Source of the DNA: Lachnospiraceae bacterium
GTDB lineage: Bacteria; Bacillota; Clostridia; Lachnospirales; Lachnospiraceae
Length of the DNA: 64,000 nucleotides
Reading direction: 5' to 3'
NCBI GenBank assembly: GCA_024698145.1
Contig: JAILRO010000045.1
Location: 62,001-126,000, forward strand
Below the pieces are notes generated by a model. That model had not been told where the DNA came from. It made no database searches and was given only the letters and a program-made list of their open reading frames with translations. The position numbers were made by a program, and so were the translations under genes. Shown here piece after piece: positions 44,934-53,462 of the stretch. The stretch's first letter is position 1. Each line of letters starts with the position of its first letter.

Positions 44934-47138
44934 ATGAAGATTATCAAGCGAAGTGGAACAGAGGTCGAGTTTGATATAAGTAAGATTGTTGCCGCTGTAG
45001 CTAAAGCCAACAAGGAGGTTGTTGAAACTGACCGTCTGACGAATGAGCAGATTAAGGACATTGCCAAGAAAGTAACGCTTACATGTAGTAGTATGAGTAG
45101 AACAGCCGGTGTTGAGGAAATACAGGATTTGGTTGAGAATGAAATTATGGAAGCTCAAGCATTTTCTGTTGCAAGAAAGTATATCACATATCGATATACA
45201 AGAGCTTTGGCACGTAAGGCTAATTCCACTGATGAACAGATTCTGAGTCTTATCGAGTGTAACAATGAGGAGGTTAAGCAGGAGAATTCCAATAAGAACC
45301 CCATTGTTAACAGCGTTCAGAGAGATTATATGGCAGGCGAAGTATCCAAAGATATCGCAAAACGTATTCTTCTTCCGGAGGATGTTGTTAAAGCTCACGA
45401 AGAGGGAATCATACATTTCCACGATTCTGATTACTTTGCACAGCATATGCACAATTGTTGTCTCGTTAACCTTGAAGATATGCTTCAGAACGGAACGGTT
45501 ATCAGCGAGACAATGATAGACAGACCCAAGAGTTTTTCTACCGCTTGTAACATAGCAACACAGAGTATTGCACAGATTGCAAGTTCTCAATACGGTGGAC
45601 AGAGTATCACGCTTTCGCATCTTGCACCTTTTGTAGATGTGAGTCGTAAGAAATATCTTAAAATGGTACAGGATGAGTTTGAGGCAGCAGGAATTGCCCT
45701 CGATCATAATCAGATTGAAAAGGTAGCTGAACTTAGAGTTCGCGAAGAGATTAAACGTGGTGTTCAGATGATACAGTATCAGGTAATCACTTTGATGACT
45801 ACTAACGGACAGGCACCATTTGTTACCGTGTTTATGTATCTTGATGAGGTTCCGGAAGGTCGTACAAGAGATGACCTTGCGCTTGTTATAGAAGAGATGC
45901 TTCGTCAGAGAATATTAGGCGTTAAGAACGAGAAGGGTGTTTATATAACACCTGCATTCCCGAAGCTTATATATGTTCTTGAGGAGGACAATGTAAGAGA
46001 AGGTACTAAGTATTGGAATCTTACTAAGCTTGCAGCACAGTGTACAGCTAAGAGAATGGTTCCTGATTACATTTCAGAAAAGATAATGAAGAAGCTTAAG
46101 GGTGGCGATGTATATGCTTGTATGGGATGCCGTTCATTCCTTACTCCTGATAGATTTACAGATGCAGGTGTTGGTAATCTTGCTAATGCAGGTAATTATG
46201 ATCCTTCAAAGCACAAATACTGGGGACGTTTCAATCAGGGAGTGGTAACTCTTAACCTTGTAGATGTTGCTTGCTCATCAGAAGGTGATATGGACAAGTT
46301 CTGGAAGATAATGGATGAGAGATTGGAACTATGTCATAAGGCTCTTATGTGCAGACATGAGCGTTTGAAGGGAACTTTGTCCGATGTTGCTCCGATTCTT
46401 TGGCAGTACGGTGCGCTTGCAAGACTTAAACGTGGTGAGAAGATTGATAAGCTTCTTTTTGATGGATATTCAACGATATCATTGGGGTATGCCGGACTTT
46501 GCGAGTGTACAAGATATATGACAGGTCTTTCGCATACGAATCCGGAGGCTACACCATTTGCTGTTGAGGTTATGCAGTATCTTAATGATGCATGTGCAAA
46601 ATGGAAGAAAGAGTCAAATATTGATTTCTCTATATATGGTACACCACTTGAGTCAACAACATATAAGTTTGCAAAGTGCCTTCAGAAACGTTTTGGAAAG
46701 ATTGAAGGTGTGACAGATAAGAACTACATTACGAACAGTTACCATGTTCATGTAACCGAGAAGATAGACGCGTTTAACAAGCTTTCCTTTGAAGCTAAGT
46801 TTCAGGAGCTTTCGCCGGGAGGTGCGGTAAGTTACGTAGAAGTTCCTAATATGCAGAACAATATTGATGCTGTGCTTGCTGTAATGCAACATATATATGA
46901 CAATATTATGTATGCGGAGCTTAATACAAAGAGTGATTACTGTCAGAAATGCGGATATGACGGAGAAATCCAGATATCAGAGAACAAGGACGGTAAGCTT
47001 GTTTGGAAGTGCCCAAATTGCGGTAATACTGATGAGGAAACTATGAATGTTGCAAGACGTACCTGCGGATATATAGGAACACAGTTCTGGAATCAGGGAC
47101 GTACACAAGAGATTCAGGAGAGAGTTCTCCATTTGTAA
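44934..47138 (+). CDS. nrdD: Anaerobic ribonucleoside-triphosphate reductase
   Basis: A 734-residue glycyl-radical enzyme making dNTPs without oxygen. Residues 1-90 are an ATP-cone (MKIIKRSGTEVEFDISKIV) for allosteric control. HFHDSDYFAQHMHNCCLVNL lies in the substrate region. Near the end, CQKCGYDGE and CPNCG form the zinc site, and RRTCGYIGTQFWNQGR carries the glycyl radical near residue 712. Open frame continues upstream, but the ATG at 44934 is the first plausible start, 13 bases after AAAAGGAGG. The activase gene nrdG, often adjacent, does not follow. Confidence 0.94.
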   Translation: MKIIKRSGTEVEFDISKIVAAVAKANKEVVETDRLTNEQIKDIAKKVTLTCSSMSRTAGVEEIQDLVENEIMEAQAFSVARKYITYRYTRALARKANSTDEQILSLIECNNEEVKQENSNKNPIVNSVQRDYMAGEVSKDIAKRILLPEDVVKAHEEGIIHFHDSDYFAQHMHNCCLVNLEDMLQNGTVISETMIDRPKSFSTACNIATQSIAQIASSQYGGQSITLSHLAPFVDVSRKKYLKMVQDEFEAAGIALDHNQIEKVAELRVREEIKRGVQMIQYQVITLMTTNGQAPFVTVFMYLDEVPEGRTRDDLALVIEEMLRQRILGVKNEKGVYITPAFPKLIYVLEEDNVREGTKYWNLTKLAAQCTAKRMVPDYISEKIMKKLKGGDVYACMGCRSFLTPDRFTDAGVGNLANAGNYDPSKHKYWGRFNQGVVTLNLVDVACSSEGDMDKFWKIMDERLELCHKALMCRHERLKGTLSDVAPILWQYGALARLKRGEKIDKLLFDGYSTISLGYAGLCECTRYMTGLSHTNPEATPFAVEVMQYLNDACAKWKKESNIDFSIYGTPLESTTYKFAKCLQKRFGKIEGVTDKNYITNSYHVHVTEKIDAFNKLSFEAKFQELSPGGAVSYVEVPNMQNNIDAVLAVMQHIYDNIMYAELNTKSDYCQKCGYDGEIQISENKDGKLVWKCPNCGNTDEETMNVARRTCGYIGTQFWNQGRTQEIQERVLHL

Positions 47139-47170
47139 GAATCAAACAAAGGAATAATAAGACATGGAAA

Positions 47171-47212
47171 ATGCCACACTGCCGAGTGACTCGGTTGGTG
47201 TGGCATTAATTT
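47171..47212. terminator. Bidirectional terminator between nrdD and the cold-shock gene
   Basis: ATGCCACAC (47171-47179) pairs with GTGTGGCAT (47198-47206), with CCGAG (47182-47186) and CTCGG (47190-47194) forming the upper stem. It has T-rich flanks on both strands and serves two convergent genes. Confidence 0.85.
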
Positions 47213-47270
47213 TCTGTCTTCGAACAAACAAATATAAAAACTTAAGTCTTATATATCAGTTGTTGGACGA

Positions 47271-47480
47271 TTACTCTGTAACTACAGTTACGTTAACAGC
47301 CTGAGCACCCTTAGCACCCTGCTCAACGTCAAATGTTACAGTCTGTCCTTCATCCAATGTCTTGAAGCCGTCAGCTACAATACCAGAAAAATGAACGAAT
47401 ACATCCTCGCCGGTCTCACTATTTGTGATGAAACCAAATCCTTTCGTAGAGTTGAACCATTTTACTGTACCTTTGTTCAT
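47271..47480 (-). CDS. cspA: Cold-shock protein (CspA family)
   Basis: A 69-residue single-stranded nucleic-acid-binding OB fold. [20 protein letters not shown] holds RNP1 (KGFGFI), and DVFVHFSGI holds RNP2. It acts as an RNA chaperone at low temperature and in growth. AAAGGGGG precedes the ATG. The open frame extends upstream without a better start. A leader of about 90 bases with an AAGTGTT/AACACTT hairpin (47540-47563) precedes it, as is common for temperature-controlled csp messages. Confidence 0.95.
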   Translation of the reverse strand: MNKGTVKWFNSTKGFGFITNSETGEDVFVHFSGIVADGFKTLDEGQTVTFDVEQGAKGAQAVNVTVVTE

Positions 47481-47578
47481 GAAAAGTACCCCCTTTAAAA
47501 AATTACGTATTAATAGAGGTAGTATGCATACCAAGCGAGAAGTGTTGGTATCGTAAAACACTTTATAAATACATGCCT

Positions 47579-47607
47579 AGTTTATCATCATTAAAATTGG
47601 AAGTCAA
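47579..47607 (-). promoter_or_regulatory. Promoter of the cold-shock gene
   Basis: On the minus strand TTGACT (47602-47607) and TAAACT (47579-47584) are 17 bases apart, giving a leader of about 90 bases. Confidence 0.5.
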
Positions 47608-47671
47608 TGAAAATATAAAATAGTAACAAAAAGCCGTCGAATTATTATGGAAAATGATTGCACAATTTTGA

Positions 47672-47700
47672 TTGTGGAAATAACGTTTATAAGGTATAAT
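47672..47700 (+). promoter_or_regulatory. Promoter of the GH25 lipoprotein gene
   Basis: TTGTGG (47672-47677), a 17-base spacer and a perfect TATAAT (47695-47700), 38 bases before the ATG. Confidence 0.6.
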
Positions 47701-47738
47701 AAAAGTGAGTAAAAATTCACTTCAAAGGAGATTGACGA

Positions 47739-48665
47739 ATGAGAAAACGTCTGATTATGATTGCGGCTATGTGCTGTATCACCTTTGGACTGAGTGGTTG
47801 TCAGAAGAGTTACTATGGTAAGGGAACAGCATTTACCATGAGTACGGATAAATTACCGGGTTACAGTAATGCTGATATTGCAGCGATATCAGCAGATAAC
47901 TATGAAAGATTCATGCATGCCAGTTATATAATCGTTACGGACAAGTTTGGGGAAGTCCATAAGATTAAGATAAGTGCTAATATCAACAGGCATAACTGGG
48001 ATTTTTCTAACTTAGACAGCAGTGGGATGTTTAAGAATTACCTAGATGAAGATGGCTCAGTCAAAAAGGTGGGAATTGATGTATCGGAACACCAGGGTTC
48101 TATCAACTGGGAAAGCGTTGCCCCTAACGTTGACTTTGCTTTTATAAGATTAGGTTATCGTGGATACGGTAGTGGAGGACTTGCCCTAGATGCATATTAT
48201 TCGGCTAATATGAGTGGAGCTACCGAAGCGGGAGTACCGGTGGGTGTGTATTTCTATTCACAGGCAATCAGTTACGAAGAAGGTGTTGAGGAAGCTAATT
48301 ATGTGCTTGCAAATCTCGGAGACTACAACTTGTCATACCCTATAGTATTAGACAGAGAAGATCCGATGGTTGATGACGCAAGGACTAATGACCTTACTGC
48401 AGAACAACATACACAAGCGTGTCTTGGTTTCTTGGAAACAATAGCAAAATCAGGTAGAAAGGTGATGATGTACACCAACAGAATGTATTATTCACTCTAC
48501 GTTGATATTGATCAGGTTTACAATTACCCTATTTGGTATGCTCAATATGCGGATGAGCCGGATTGGCCGTATGAGTTCGCAATATGGCAGTATACCGAGA
48601 GCGGAACAGTACCGGGAATAAACGGTTCTGTCGATATGAATCTTCAAATGATGGAGATTCAATAA
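47739..48665 (+). CDS. GH25 lysozyme-like lipoprotein
   Basis: A 308-residue exported protein. The lipobox LSGC puts the lipidated Cys at residue 21, after a short hydrophobic signal. From about residue 111 a GH25 muramidase domain begins (VGIDVSEHQGSINW), with FAFIRLGYRGYGSGG, VPVGVYFYSQAIS, the catalytic DxE in PIVLDREDP near 203, and YPIWYAQYADEPDWPYEFAIWQYT. It should cleave peptidoglycan outside the membrane. The first 90 residues after the signal are unassigned. It precedes the GGDEF/EAL gene by 49 bases and may be co-transcribed with it. Confidence 0.88.
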   Translation: MRKRLIMIAAMCCITFGLSGCQKSYYGKGTAFTMSTDKLPGYSNADIAAISADNYERFMHASYIIVTDKFGEVHKIKISANINRHNWDFSNLDSSGMFKNYLDEDGSVKKVGIDVSEHQGSINWESVAPNVDFAFIRLGYRGYGSGGLALDAYYSANMSGATEAGVPVGVYFYSQAISYEEGVEEANYVLANLGDYNLSYPIVLDREDPMVDDARTNDLTAEQHTQACLGFLETIAKSGRKVMMYTNRMYYSLYVDIDQVYNYPIWYAQYADEPDWPYEFAIWQYTESGTVPGINGSVDMNLQMMEIQ

Positions 48666-48714
48666 CTATAAGTAAGGATATGATGGAAAGTATACCGTCA
48701 AGGAGGATGAGTAT

Positions 48715-50640
48715 TTGAACTTAGGAATTAATTCGCATTACGATATTGCAGCGGCAAGTATTTTGTTGATAATACTTTTAATGCTTGCAGCCAAGAAAAC
48801 TATCCCTATTAAGAGGAGTTTTATATTTTTTTCTATGTGCGTTGTTCAAATCATGGTCGTTGTTTGTAGCGTGCTGATGGAGAGTGAGATGAGCATTGCC
48901 GGTCACGCAGTTGGAATCAAAGCGTATTTCTTTGCTGACCTGTTCTTTGCTTTTGAGTATTTCTGCACTTTGCTTTTTATGTACTATATGCTTTTGTGGT
49001 CAGGTAAGTCATTTAGATCTGACAAGTTTGCCAAGTTTATGTTTCTTGCTCCTGTACTTGCGTATATATATATTATGAGTGACAATTTCCTTCATCATAA
49101 TTTGTATGTGTTGGACGCAGAGATGGGAATTATAGGAACAAAGAGACTTCTGATTCTTGGTGGAGTTGCTATATATGCGGTGTTATTCGGTCTTATCTAT
49201 GCAACCAAGCATGTAGAGATAATATCTTTCGGAAAACTTACTGTTATCACATTGATTACACTCCTTGTGCTTGCAGGTATGACGGTTCAGTATTTCCTTA
49301 CCAAAGATTTCTTTATCAATTATGTTGTTGCGATTGCAATGCTTATATTATACGAGATTGCTCAGAATCCTTCCGGTATATTGGATGGTAACACGCAGCT
49401 TATGAACAGACAAATCATGGAAGAGATTTTGAATATTGATATTGCAAACAAAGAGAACTTTGACCTTATAATTATCGCTCTTGATGATTTCAAGATTGTT
49501 AATAAAACATACGGAATAGAGATGGGCGATGTTATGCTACATCAGGTAGCTAACTTTATGAACACACTTACCCGACGCGGTAAAGTGTTCAGGTATGGTT
49601 CCGATCAATTTGCGTTACAATTAAGACATGGACATGAAGATATTGATGAGGTTCTTGATACAATCAAAGAACGCTTCAGACATCCATGGATTTACAACGA
49701 ATTGGCTATTTCGTTATCTACAACAACGATATGTGTTTGCTATCCTAATGACGGGGATACATTAAATGGTCTTATAGAGGTACTTGATTATTCACTTCTT
49801 TATGCGAAGAGACAGGGCAAAGGTTCTGTAGTATTTACGAAAGACATTGATCTTAATGCTATGCGCAAGGAGAAAGCAATTGAGAATGCACTTGCGGAAG
49901 CACTTAAGTATGAAACACTTGAAGTTTATTATCAGCCTATATATAACACGGAGAGGAATTGCTATACTTCGGCGGAGGCACTTGTAAGACTCAAGGATGA
50001 GAAACTCGGATATATTTCTCCGGAGATATTCATACCTATAGCAGAAAGAACCGGAAGAATACTTCAACTTGGTAATTTTGTATTTGAGAAAGTTTGTGAG
50101 TTTATCTCTGAGAATAATCTTTCTGAAACGACGATTGATTACATTGAGGTAAATGTTTCTGTTGTTCAATGTATGCAGGAAAACTTTGTAGAACAGATGC
50201 TTGAGATTATGAACAAGTATCATGTAAGACCGGATCAGATTAACCTTGAGATTACTGAGACTGCTGAGATTGAAGCGTTGGCTACACTGCAGTCTAATGT
50301 TGAGAAACTCCACTCGAGAGGTATATCATTCTCGCTTGATGATTATGGTTCAGGATATTCAACACTTGGTTATATTCATCAGTTCCCATTCCGCATTATT
50401 AAGCTTGATAAGCTCATGGTATGGAATGCGTTTGAGAATGAGAAAGCAGACATAACACTGAAGTACACGGTTGGAATGCTTAAGGAATTAAATGTCGATA
50501 TAGTTGCAGAGGGAGTGGAAACTCAGCAACAGCAACAAAGACTCAGTAATATCGGTTGTGATTATTTGCAAGGTTGGTATTATTCAAAAGCAATTACGGC
50601 GGGCGAGTTTGCCAACATCATTGAAAGAAAAGCAAGTTAA
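48715..50640 (+). CDS. Membrane GGDEF-EAL protein, probable c-di-GMP phosphodiesterase
   Basis: A 641-residue protein with about seven N-terminal membrane segments (residues 8-225), a degenerate GGDEF domain and an EAL domain. The GGDEF signature reads RYGSDQF near residue 293, so cyclase activity is unlikely. The EAL domain keeps SAEALVRL near 421, the Asn in EVNVS, ITETAEI, LDDYGSGYS, the Lys in KLDK and AEGVET, so c-di-GMP hydrolysis is likely. It starts at TTG eight to nine bases after AAGGAGG. A role in the motile/sessile choice is the family expectation. Confidence 0.88.
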   Translation: MNLGINSHYDIAAASILLIILLMLAAKKTIPIKRSFIFFSMCVVQIMVVVCSVLMESEMSIAGHAVGIKAYFFADLFFAFEYFCTLLFMYYMLLWSGKSFRSDKFAKFMFLAPVLAYIYIMSDNFLHHNLYVLDAEMGIIGTKRLLILGGVAIYAVLFGLIYATKHVEIISFGKLTVITLITLLVLAGMTVQYFLTKDFFINYVVAIAMLILYEIAQNPSGILDGNTQLMNRQIMEEILNIDIANKENFDLIIIALDDFKIVNKTYGIEMGDVMLHQVANFMNTLTRRGKVFRYGSDQFALQLRHGHEDIDEVLDTIKERFRHPWIYNELAISLSTTTICVCYPNDGDTLNGLIEVLDYSLLYAKRQGKGSVVFTKDIDLNAMRKEKAIENALAEALKYETLEVYYQPIYNTERNCYTSAEALVRLKDEKLGYISPEIFIPIAERTGRILQLGNFVFEKVCEFISENNLSETTIDYIEVNVSVVQCMQENFVEQMLEIMNKYHVRPDQINLEITETAEIEALATLQSNVEKLHSRGISFSLDDYGSGYSTLGYIHQFPFRIIKLDKLMVWNAFENEKADITLKYTVGMLKELNVDIVAEGVETQQQQQRLSNIGCDYLQGWYYSKAITAGEFANIIERKAS

Positions 50641-50653
50641 TACTTGGATAGTG

Positions 50654-50683
50654 AAAAGGAGAAGCAATTGCTTCTCCTTTTTG
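50654..50683. terminator. Bidirectional terminator between EAL and plsC genes
   Basis: A 28-base perfect palindrome, with arms AAAAGGAGAAGCAA (50654-50667) and TTGCTTCTCCTTTT (50668-50681). Its ends supply the T tract on either strand. Confidence 0.88.
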
Positions 50684-51427
50684 TTATGCATTCTTCAATT
50701 CTTGGTTTGAAAAGTTATTTTCGTTTTCGGCTATAACCTTCTCGATTCGTTCTTTGACCATATCGGCAATCTCAGCAGTTTTCATACCTTTGTACTCCTC
50801 ATAGTTGATTGGAGGAAGTATATGAATCTGAACATCAACCGATTTGGTAGAGCTTATATCAAACGGAAGATAAGAGTCAATGATTGCAATCGGAACAATC
50901 GGACATTTCGCCTTGGTTGCAGCCTTAAAGCTTCCACCTTTGAAATCGCCTAATTTATTGCCGTTCTTTGAACGTGTGCCTTCCGGAAAAATAAGGAAGT
51001 TTCTTCCGTTCTTAACTTCATCTGCTACTGCATTAATAACGGTAAGACCTTGTTTTACATCGTTTCTATCCATGAACATTCCGCCCATAAGATGAATAAG
51101 CTTGCGAAGAAGATATATGTCTTCTGTTTCCTTTTTGATAATTACACCAAAGGGTGCGGGTTTAAGATAAACAAGTCCCATAACATCAAACAGTCCCTGA
51201 TGGTTAGGATACATTATATATCCGGATTCCTTAGGAAAGTTCTCAACTCCGTACCCATGAATATTGACGTTACCGCTTTTGCAACCTCGTTCGCCGATTT
51301 CACGTATCAAATCGAATTTCTTCTCTACGGAAACTTTGTCGTTTTCCGCAAAAAGAATCATTCTAAGAAGCATGTAAGGTACTCTCAAAATGTTTCTTCG
51401 AATCATTAATGAGAGACGCTTCTTCAT
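50684..51427 (-). CDS. plsC: 1-acylglycerol-3-phosphate acyltransferase
   Basis: A 247-residue LPLAT-family acyltransferase making phosphatidic acid. The catalytic NHQGLFD (NHx4D motif) is near residue 75, the glycerol-phosphate motif FPEGTRSKNG near 148, and PIVPIAIIDSYLPF the fourth motif. A hydrophobic N-terminal stretch anchors it to the membrane. AGAGGAC precedes the ATG at 51427; a longer frame starting at 51463 would overlap lysA. It follows lysA by 22 bases. Confidence 0.87.
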   Translation of the reverse strand: MKKRLSLMIRRNILRVPYMLLRMILFAENDKVSVEKKFDLIREIGERGCKSGNVNIHGYGVENFPKESGYIMYPNHQGLFDVMGLVYLKPAPFGVIIKKETEDIYLLRKLIHLMGGMFMDRNDVKQGLTVINAVADEVKNGRNFLIFPEGTRSKNGNKLGDFKGGSFKAATKAKCPIVPIAIIDSYLPFDISSTKSVDVQIHILPPINYEEYKGMKTAEIADMVKERIEKVIAENENNFSNQELKNA

Positions 51428-51449
51428 CGTTTGTCCTCTTTTTTCTTTT

Positions 51450-52709
51450 TTAAATTTCGACATCCCAGAACTCCTCTAATGTGGCAAAGTAATCATCGGG
51501 AGTTTCTGCACGACGAATCATAACTGTATCGCCGTTTTCTTTTAAAAGTATCTCGGATGATTTTAATTTGCCGTTGTAATTGTATCCCATAGCAAATCCA
51601 TGAGCACCCGTGTCGTGTATTACTAAGATGTCGCCCATATCAATTTTGGGAAGCTTGCGATCTATTGCAAACTTGTCGTTATTCTCGCACAACGAACCTG
51701 TAATATCGTATGTATAATTGGCAGGTTCATTTTCCTTGCCCATAACGGTAATATGATGGTAAGCACCGTACATTGCAGGGCGCATAAGATTAACTGCACA
51801 AGCATCAACTCCAATATACTCCTTATGTGTGTGCTTCTCGTGAATTGCCTTTGTAACAAGGTGTCCGTAAGGAGCCAACATGAAACGTCCAAGTTCTGTG
51901 TATATTGCGACATTACCCATTCCGGCAGGAACGAGAATCTCTTCGTAAGCCTTTCTTACACCCTCACCGATTGCGAATATATCATTTGGTTCCTTGTCCG
52001 GTGTGTATGGAATTCCGATACCACCTGATAAGTTGATAAATGATACAGCAACGCCGGTTTCTTCCTTAAGCTCAACGGCAGTCTTAAAAAGAATGCCTGC
52101 AAGCGTCGGGTAGTAATCATTGGTTACTGTGTTACTTGCAAGAAATGCATGCATACCAAACTCCTCTGCACCAAGCTCTTTAAGACGTGAGAATGCTTCT
52201 GCAATTTGAGGTCTTGTCATTCCATATTTGGCATCACCCGGATTATCCATGATTGTGTTGGATATTGAGAATGTTCCACCCGGATTGTATCGACAAGATA
52301 TACGCTTGGGAATGCTTCCAAGTACTTCTTTGACACAGTCAATATGTGTTATATCGTCAAGGTTAATTGTGGCACCGAGTTTGTTGGCAAGTGCAAACTC
52401 TTCGGCAGGAGTATCGTTAGAAGAGAACATGATATCTTCTCCGGCAAAACCACATTTGTCGGACATTATAAGTTCTGTTTCTGACGAACAGTCTGTTCCG
52501 CAACCCTCTTCCTTGAGGATCTTAAGGATTGTTGGGTTAGGAGTTGCTTTAACTGCGAAGAATTCCTTGTATCCTTCGTTCCATGAAAATGCTTTTTTTA
52601 ATGCTCTTGCATTCTCGCGGATACCCTTCTCGTCATAAAGGTGAAAAGGTGTGGGATACTTACTGCAAATTGTATCGATTTGTGCCTTGGTTACAAATGG
52701 TGTCTTCAT
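51450..52709 (-). CDS. lysA: Diaminopimelate decarboxylase
   Basis: A 419-residue fold-type III PLP enzyme decarboxylating meso-DAP to lysine. The PLP Lys is in FFAVKATPNP near residue 50. DCSSETELIMSDKCGF, NLSGGIGIPYTPD (phosphate glycine loop), a TELGRFMLAPYGHL strand and GSLCENNDKF (active-site Cys from the other subunit) are visible. It differs from the longer classic LysA by its FVTKAQIDTICSKYPTPFHL start. Open frame extends upstream, but the ATG at 52709 begins the conserved protein. There is no room for a lysine riboswitch between promoter and start. Confidence 0.9.
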   Translation of the reverse strand: MKTPFVTKAQIDTICSKYPTPFHLYDEKGIRENARALKKAFSWNEGYKEFFAVKATPNPTILKILKEEGCGTDCSSETELIMSDKCGFAGEDIMFSSNDTPAEEFALANKLGATINLDDITHIDCVKEVLGSIPKRISCRYNPGGTFSISNTIMDNPGDAKYGMTRPQIAEAFSRLKELGAEEFGMHAFLASNTVTNDYYPTLAGILFKTAVELKEETGVAVSFINLSGGIGIPYTPDKEPNDIFAIGEGVRKAYEEILVPAGMGNVAIYTELGRFMLAPYGHLVTKAIHEKHTHKEYIGVDACAVNLMRPAMYGAYHHITVMGKENEPANYTYDITGSLCENNDKFAIDRKLPKIDMGDILVIHDTGAHGFAMGYNYNGKLKSSEILLKENGDTVMIRRAETPDDYFATLEEFWDVEI

Positions 52710-52752
52710 AATTACCTGTTTCCTTTCCTTTAATGTAAAATTACATATTAAT

Positions 52753-52780
52753 ATAGTAGTGTTTTTTTGCCTTTTGTCAA
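52753..52780 (-). promoter_or_regulatory. lysA promoter
   Basis: On the minus strand a perfect TTGACA (52775-52780), a 16-base spacer and TACTAT (52753-52758), about 44 bases before the ATG. Confidence 0.6.
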
Positions 52781-52938
52781 GTGAAACAGGACAATAATTG
52801 GGGAAGAACGGCGTGCTGTTACAATAAAATGTGTTGTGCAAAATGATGAGAACGATACCACAAATGCACGAAGATGAGTTCATATTTTGTGTAATAAGAC
52901 AAAAATGTCAAATTGCTTTGCAAAAGACAGTAAACTTG

Positions 52939-52967
52939 TTGACTTTGTAGAAATGCTTTGTTATAAT
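52939..52967 (+). promoter_or_regulatory. HPr gene promoter
   Basis: TTGACT (52939-52944), 17-base spacer, TATAAT (52962-52967). A strong sigma-A match with a leader of about 105 bases. Confidence 0.75.
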
Positions 52968-53078
52968 GAGCTTACATTGAAAGACGGAACGTTGAATTAA
53001 AAGAGGACAATTTAAGAATGGCAACATGAGTAATCGTTCTCACATAGCAACCAGTTTGAGAAAGGAAAGGTGTTAGAT

Positions 53079-53336
53079 ATGAAGGAATTTAAGTATGTAA
53101 TTACTGATGAAGTTGGTATCCATGCAAGACCGGCAGGACTCCTTGTTAAGGAGGCTAAGGCATTTGCATCGAAGATTACAATGGAAGCTAATGGTAAAAG
53201 TGCGGATGTAACCAAGCTCATGGCACTTATGCAGCTTGGTGTTAAGAAAGGTGCAGAAGTTGTAGTCAAGGCAGAAGGTGATGACGAAGATGCAGCTATT
53301 GCCAAGATTGAGGAGTTTATGAAAGAAAAACTTTAA
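53079..53336 (+). CDS. ptsH: Phosphocarrier protein HPr-like, with Lys at position 46
   Basis: An 85-residue HPr fold. His15 of the EI phosphorylation site is intact (DEVGIHARPAGLLV). The stretch that normally holds regulatory Ser46 reads DVTKLMALMQLGV, placing Lys at 46 and Thr at 45. Phosphotransfer from enzyme I should work, but HPr-kinase control through Ser46 should not, although hprK is encoded 9 kb downstream. GAAAGGAAAGG precedes the ATG. It has its own promoter and terminator ahead of ptsI. Confidence 0.88.
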   Translation: MKEFKYVITDEVGIHARPAGLLVKEAKAFASKITMEANGKSADVTKLMALMQLGVKKGAEVVVKAEGDDEDAAIAKIEEFMKEKL

Positions 53337-53340
53337 TTTT

Positions 53341-53386
53341 AAGGCTGTCACACCGAATTGTTATGTTTGGTGTGATGGCCTTTTAT
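53341..53386 (+). terminator. Terminator between ptsH and ptsI
   Basis: AAGGCTGTCACACC (53341-53354) pairs with GGTGTGATGGCCTT (53369-53382), a 14-bp stem with two wobbles, and then TT. Some read-through into ptsI is likely, since no strong promoter was seen before ptsI. Confidence 0.82.
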
Positions 53387-53462
53387 GTTTTTTGGTACAT
53401 GGGGTTTGTGTATTGAAGTATTGGGTTTATCGTGATTTCGTGATGAGAGAAGGGAGCGGCGT

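Larger units (their letters stand above)
52710..53078. other. Divergent intergenic region between lysA and the HPr gene
   Basis: These 369 bases hold the lysA promoter at its left end and the HPr promoter at 52939-52967, with an HPr leader of about 105 bases. I see no gene and no recognised riboswitch; the middle part (about 52785-52935) is unassigned. Confidence 0.6.

Noticed and set aside
44907-45707. Minus-strand open frame of 266 codons opposite nrdD
   Set aside because: It is antisense to a clearly identified NrdD, is cysteine/leucine-rich without domain logic, and has no ribosome site.
49792-50313. Minus-strand open frame of 173 codons opposite the EAL domain
   Set aside because: It is antisense to conserved EAL motifs with no start signals.
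52710-52790. Lysine riboswitch upstream of lysA
   Set aside because: The promoter leaves only about 40 bases of leader, far too short for an L-box, and no such fold was seen.
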